From assembly GCA_003165595.1 (NCBI GenBank), contig PLWQ01000003.1:49768-113767 (forward strand): a stretch of DNA of 64,000 nucleotides, given 5' to 3'. The notes beneath the pieces are model-generated. The model was not told the DNA's origin, made no database searches, and saw only the letters and a list, made by a program, of their open reading frames with translations. Of this stretch, positions 62,111 to 64,000 are shown piece after piece. Positions within the stretch are counted from its first letter, which is position 1; the number at the start of each line of letters is the position of its first letter. The position numbers were made by a program, and so were the translations under genes. Source of the DNA: Fibrobacterota bacterium. Its GTDB lineage: Bacteria > Fibrobacterota > Chitinivibrionia > Chitinivibrionales > FEN-1185.

Positions 62111-62583
62111 TCTGCATTCGCAATCAATCAATACTTAATACTAAGTAAAGATTTGGGCGCCCCGCTGCTGCGCAGCGGCGGCCCTCCTTCCACGCTCGGC
62201 CAGCCGGCCTCGGTACCGCCTGCCACTAAGGCCCTGCGGGCCGTGGTCAGGCGGTACTGCGCTCTGCGCACGTTCCAGTCCTGCCTGGCGCGTGGCAGCA
62301 GGTCTATTCCACAATTGTCAATTTAGGCTTTAGACTTTCAGTCTTTCAACGTCATTTCCTACCGTGCAATCACCAGACGCTTGCTCCTGGAAATTCCCCG
62401 CCTGAAATCTGCAGCTGCTCAAGAGCGGGGCGACGCGCTCCCCTCTCCCCTGCAATAATCTTCGCACCATATTTTCTCCCTCTCCCTGCGGGAGAGCCGG
62501 CGCGCCCAACAGGAAGGGCGCAACAGCCGGGGTGAGGTCAAAGCGGTTGCACGAAAACGCATCCGTACCCGGCACAAATAAAG
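62111..62583. repeat. Gene-free region with palindromic repeats
   Basis: No gene. A strong hairpin at about 62208-62256 has arms GTACCGCCTGCCAC and GTGGTCAGGCGGTAC around GGCCCTGCGGGCC. Just before it GCTGCTGCGCAGCGGC is a smaller palindrome. At 62455-62520 there is a CCCTCTCCCTGCGGGAGAG type palindrome. These look like repetitive extragenic elements. Confidence 0.5.
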
Positions 62584-62607
62584 AGGGGCGACCGAACGGT
62601 CGCCCCT
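62584..62607 (-). terminator. Intrinsic terminator-like hairpin of the beta-helix gene
   Basis: A perfect 11-bp stem AGGGGCGACCG/CGGTCGCCCCT with a 2-base loop, 27 bases past the stop of the minus-strand gene. It is followed on that strand by CTTTATTTG, a weak T-rich tail. Confidence 0.5.
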
Positions 62608-62633
62608 ACCTGCATTCGCCGCAGTTTGAATTC

Positions 62634-63872
62634 CTATTTTTTCACGGGTGCCGGCGCCGCGGGCACTGCCTTGACAGGGGAAACCGGCTTCTGCGCCGGG
62701 GCCGCCCCTGCGGGCGCCTTGCCCGGCCCGCCGCCGTCCGGACAGCCGTCGTCGTCCTGATAGCCGTCTATGTCCTCGGGCGTGTTGGGGCACTTGTCAA
62801 GTTTGTCGGGAATGCCGTCGCCGTCGTTATCGAGGTCGGGACAGCCGTCCTCGTCCTGAAATCCGTCGAAATCCTCGGGTTCATTGGGGCACTGATCCTG
62901 CGCGTCGAAGATTCCGTCGTTGTCGTTGTCGAAGTCGGGACATCCGTCCTCGTCCTGGTAGCCGTCCTTGTCTTCGGGGACGTCGGGGCACTGATCCACA
63001 TCGTCGGGGATGCCGTCGCCGTCCGAATCGATGCGCACTTTGTTAAGCGCGCCGTCGCTCATGGGGCCAATGTCCGAGCCCCCCTTGCCCAGGCCCGACA
63101 GCGGAAACACCCTGCCGCCGAAACTTGCAAACGAGAATCCCACCACGCCGGAGGTGGACAGCCCGGGGTCTTTGGTCACGTTGGTTTCGTTGATAACCGC
63201 GTACGGGTTGAAGCCCAGCCTGTTCCCGTAGAAGTCGTTGTAGATGATGCGCGACCGCTTCGAGTCTTCGTTCACGTAGATGCCGTATTGCTTGTTGGAA
63301 AACAGGATGGTGTTCTGGATGAGCACTTCGCTCTTGTTGGCAAGCATGATGCCGCAGTACCTGTTCTCGCCGATAAAATTGTGGTCGATTGCCGTGCGCT
63401 GGCCGTTGGTGATAAGCTCGCAGTAGATGCCGGTCCACTCGTTGGATTGCACGATATTGTTCTTGATTTCCGGGAGGGAAATGAGGCAATGGATGCCCGT
63501 GCGGTTGTTGCGCACGATGTTGTGCTCGATGGACGGGTTCGTGTTTTTGCAAATGATGCCGGTGCTGCCGTGTTCAATGGTAAAATTCTTGATAACCGCG
63601 CGGTTTGCGCCTTCCACTACGGGCGTGCCGCCGTTGCCGTGCAGGATCGTTTTTTCCACGTCCTGGCCCACCAGGGAAACGTTGTCCTTCATAATCACGT
63701 GTTCGTTGTAGATTCCGTTGAGCACGTACACGGTATCGCCCTCTTCCGCTTCGTCAATGGCCTTCTGGACCGACCGCGCGTCTTTGGGGACAACGATTTT
63801 CCTCGGGGCCGCCCAGGAATTAATTGACACAACGGCAAGCGCCAGCAGCGCGGCCATCACAATCGACTTCAT
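62634..63872 (-). CDS. Secreted right-handed beta-helix protein with thrombospondin type 3-like repeats
   Basis: A 412-residue exported protein (start 63872 with AGGGGG upstream). Signal peptide 1-21 ends SWA-A. Residues 25-235 form a parallel beta-helix (NosD/pectate-lyase-like; VQKAIDEAEEGDTVYVLNGI, IVRNNRTGIHCL, ILFSNKQYGIYV). Residues 285-385 have repeated DSDGDGIPDDVDQCPD / DGYQDEDGCPD units, the Asp-rich calcium-binding thrombospondin type 3 pattern. A Pro/Ala/Lys-rich tail ends the protein. No OmpA domain follows. Surface or outer-membrane attachment via the tail is inferred. Confidence 0.82.
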   Translation of the reverse strand: MKSIVMAALLALAVVSINSWAAPRKIVVPKDARSVQKAIDEAEEGDTVYVLNGIYNEHVIMKDNVSLVGQDVEKTILHGNGGTPVVEGANRAVIKNFTIEHGSTGIICKNTNPSIEHNIVRNNRTGIHCLISLPEIKNNIVQSNEWTGIYCELITNGQRTAIDHNFIGENRYCGIMLANKSEVLIQNTILFSNKQYGIYVNEDSKRSRIIYNDFYGNRLGFNPYAVINETNVTKDPGLSTSGVVGFSFASFGGRVFPLSGLGKGGSDIGPMSDGALNKVRIDSDGDGIPDDVDQCPDVPEDKDGYQDEDGCPDFDNDNDGIFDAQDQCPNEPEDFDGFQDEDGCPDLDNDGDGIPDKLDKCPNTPEDIDGYQDDDGCPDGGGPGKAPAGAAPAQKPVSPVKAVPAAPAPVKK

Positions 63873-63967
63873 AGTACCCCCTGCATTTTCTTCCGATATC
63901 CGGTTTGTGCCATGGTTCATAAACTACGTTCTCTCTTGGTCCAAGTACAAGTGGAAGCGGCGCGCGC

Positions 63968-64000
63968 CTACTTCGTATTCATCTTTTCGAGCTCTTTTTT
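63968..64000 (-). CDS. 3' end of a gene running off the window
   Basis: On the minus strand the last 33 bases read KKELEKMNTK and a stop, a plausible Lys-rich C-terminus ending about 96 bases before the beta-helix gene. Only ten residues are visible, so no function can be given. Confidence 0.25.
   Translation of the reverse strand, partial: KKELEKMNTK

Noticed and set aside
60527-62131. A 534-codon open frame on the minus strand
   Set aside because: It lies entirely antisense to the heparinase-like gene in GC-rich DNA, has a low-complexity Arg/His-rich translation, and no recognisable domain or ribosome site.
62532-63827. A 431-codon plus-strand open frame
   Set aside because: Antisense to the beta-helix/TSP3 gene. 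Val/Asp repeats in it merely mirror the Asp-rich codons of the real gene.
1-64000. CRISPR array
   Set aside because: I looked for evenly spaced short direct repeats with unique spacers and for cas genes and saw none; the repeated elements are long, unevenly spaced inverted repeats.

Overview
The window looks like a Gram-negative chromosome. It carries TonB-dependent outer-membrane machinery, an MCE/Mla lipid transporter, several lipoproteins and an outer-membrane barrel. A broken lipoprotein at 48711-48977 keeps the start of a domain resembling the Fibrobacter succinogenes major paralogous domain. Together with a cassette protein that has a FlgD-like C-terminal tail, this makes a Fibrobacterota/Chitinispirillia-like organism my best guess. 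That guess is inference, not proof. Base composition is mosaic: the first 36 kb is largely AT-rich, while 18.5-23.1 kb and 49.9-63.9 kb are GC-rich.

Layout. 1-13.8 kb: a BREX defence operon in the type 3 order (brxF, brxC, pglX, brxHII, pglZ, brxA-like) with a DUF262/DUF1524 nuclease-like gene inserted in line after pglX. 13.8-36 kb: an accessory region of plus-strand genes, most of them followed within about 60-200 bp by a long imperfect inverted repeat with AAC at the left edge and GTT at the right edge, as in integron attC sites. Gene units are a decayed Mrr-like enzyme, a DUF1016 nuclease, a sigma4/HARE-HTH/Schlafen protein, a Fic protein, a secreted beta-propeller protein and a HEPN/MNT pair. 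Interleaved minus-strand genes are a DUF4143 ATPase, a lipoprotein/TonB-receptor/TonB operon and a TetR/SDR/flavin-reductase-like set. The region ends in a rhuM fragment cut by an IS5-type transposase remnant. No integron integrase is visible.

36-49.5 kb: a mixed region with a CBS-containing hybrid histidine kinase and its response regulator, 6-phosphofructokinase, an isochorismatase-like lipoprotein, a second histidine kinase, an EFR1-type flavodoxin-ferredoxin protein, serine-recombinase relics, a SnoaL-like protein, a miniature DUF1016 gene and vapBC. Two more attC-like sites occur here. 49.9-55.5 kb: an MCE operon (permease with fused STAS domain, ATPase, MCE protein, lipoprotein, outer-membrane barrel) interrupted by a 130-bp palindromic repeat. 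55.6-59 kb: tRNA-Leu, tig, clpP, clpX and tRNA-Ala, a conserved core block; this ClpP has Asn where the catalytic Asp normally lies. 59-64 kb: an HTH-STAS protein, a small hypothetical, a heparinase-like protein and a secreted beta-helix protein with calcium-binding type repeats.

How parts work together: the BREX genes form one translationally coupled defence operon. The cassette-like units are mostly defence, toxin-antitoxin or regulatory genes, typical cargo of a mobile integron. The MCE operon would move lipid between inner and outer membrane. Tig and ClpXP form a protein folding and turnover unit.
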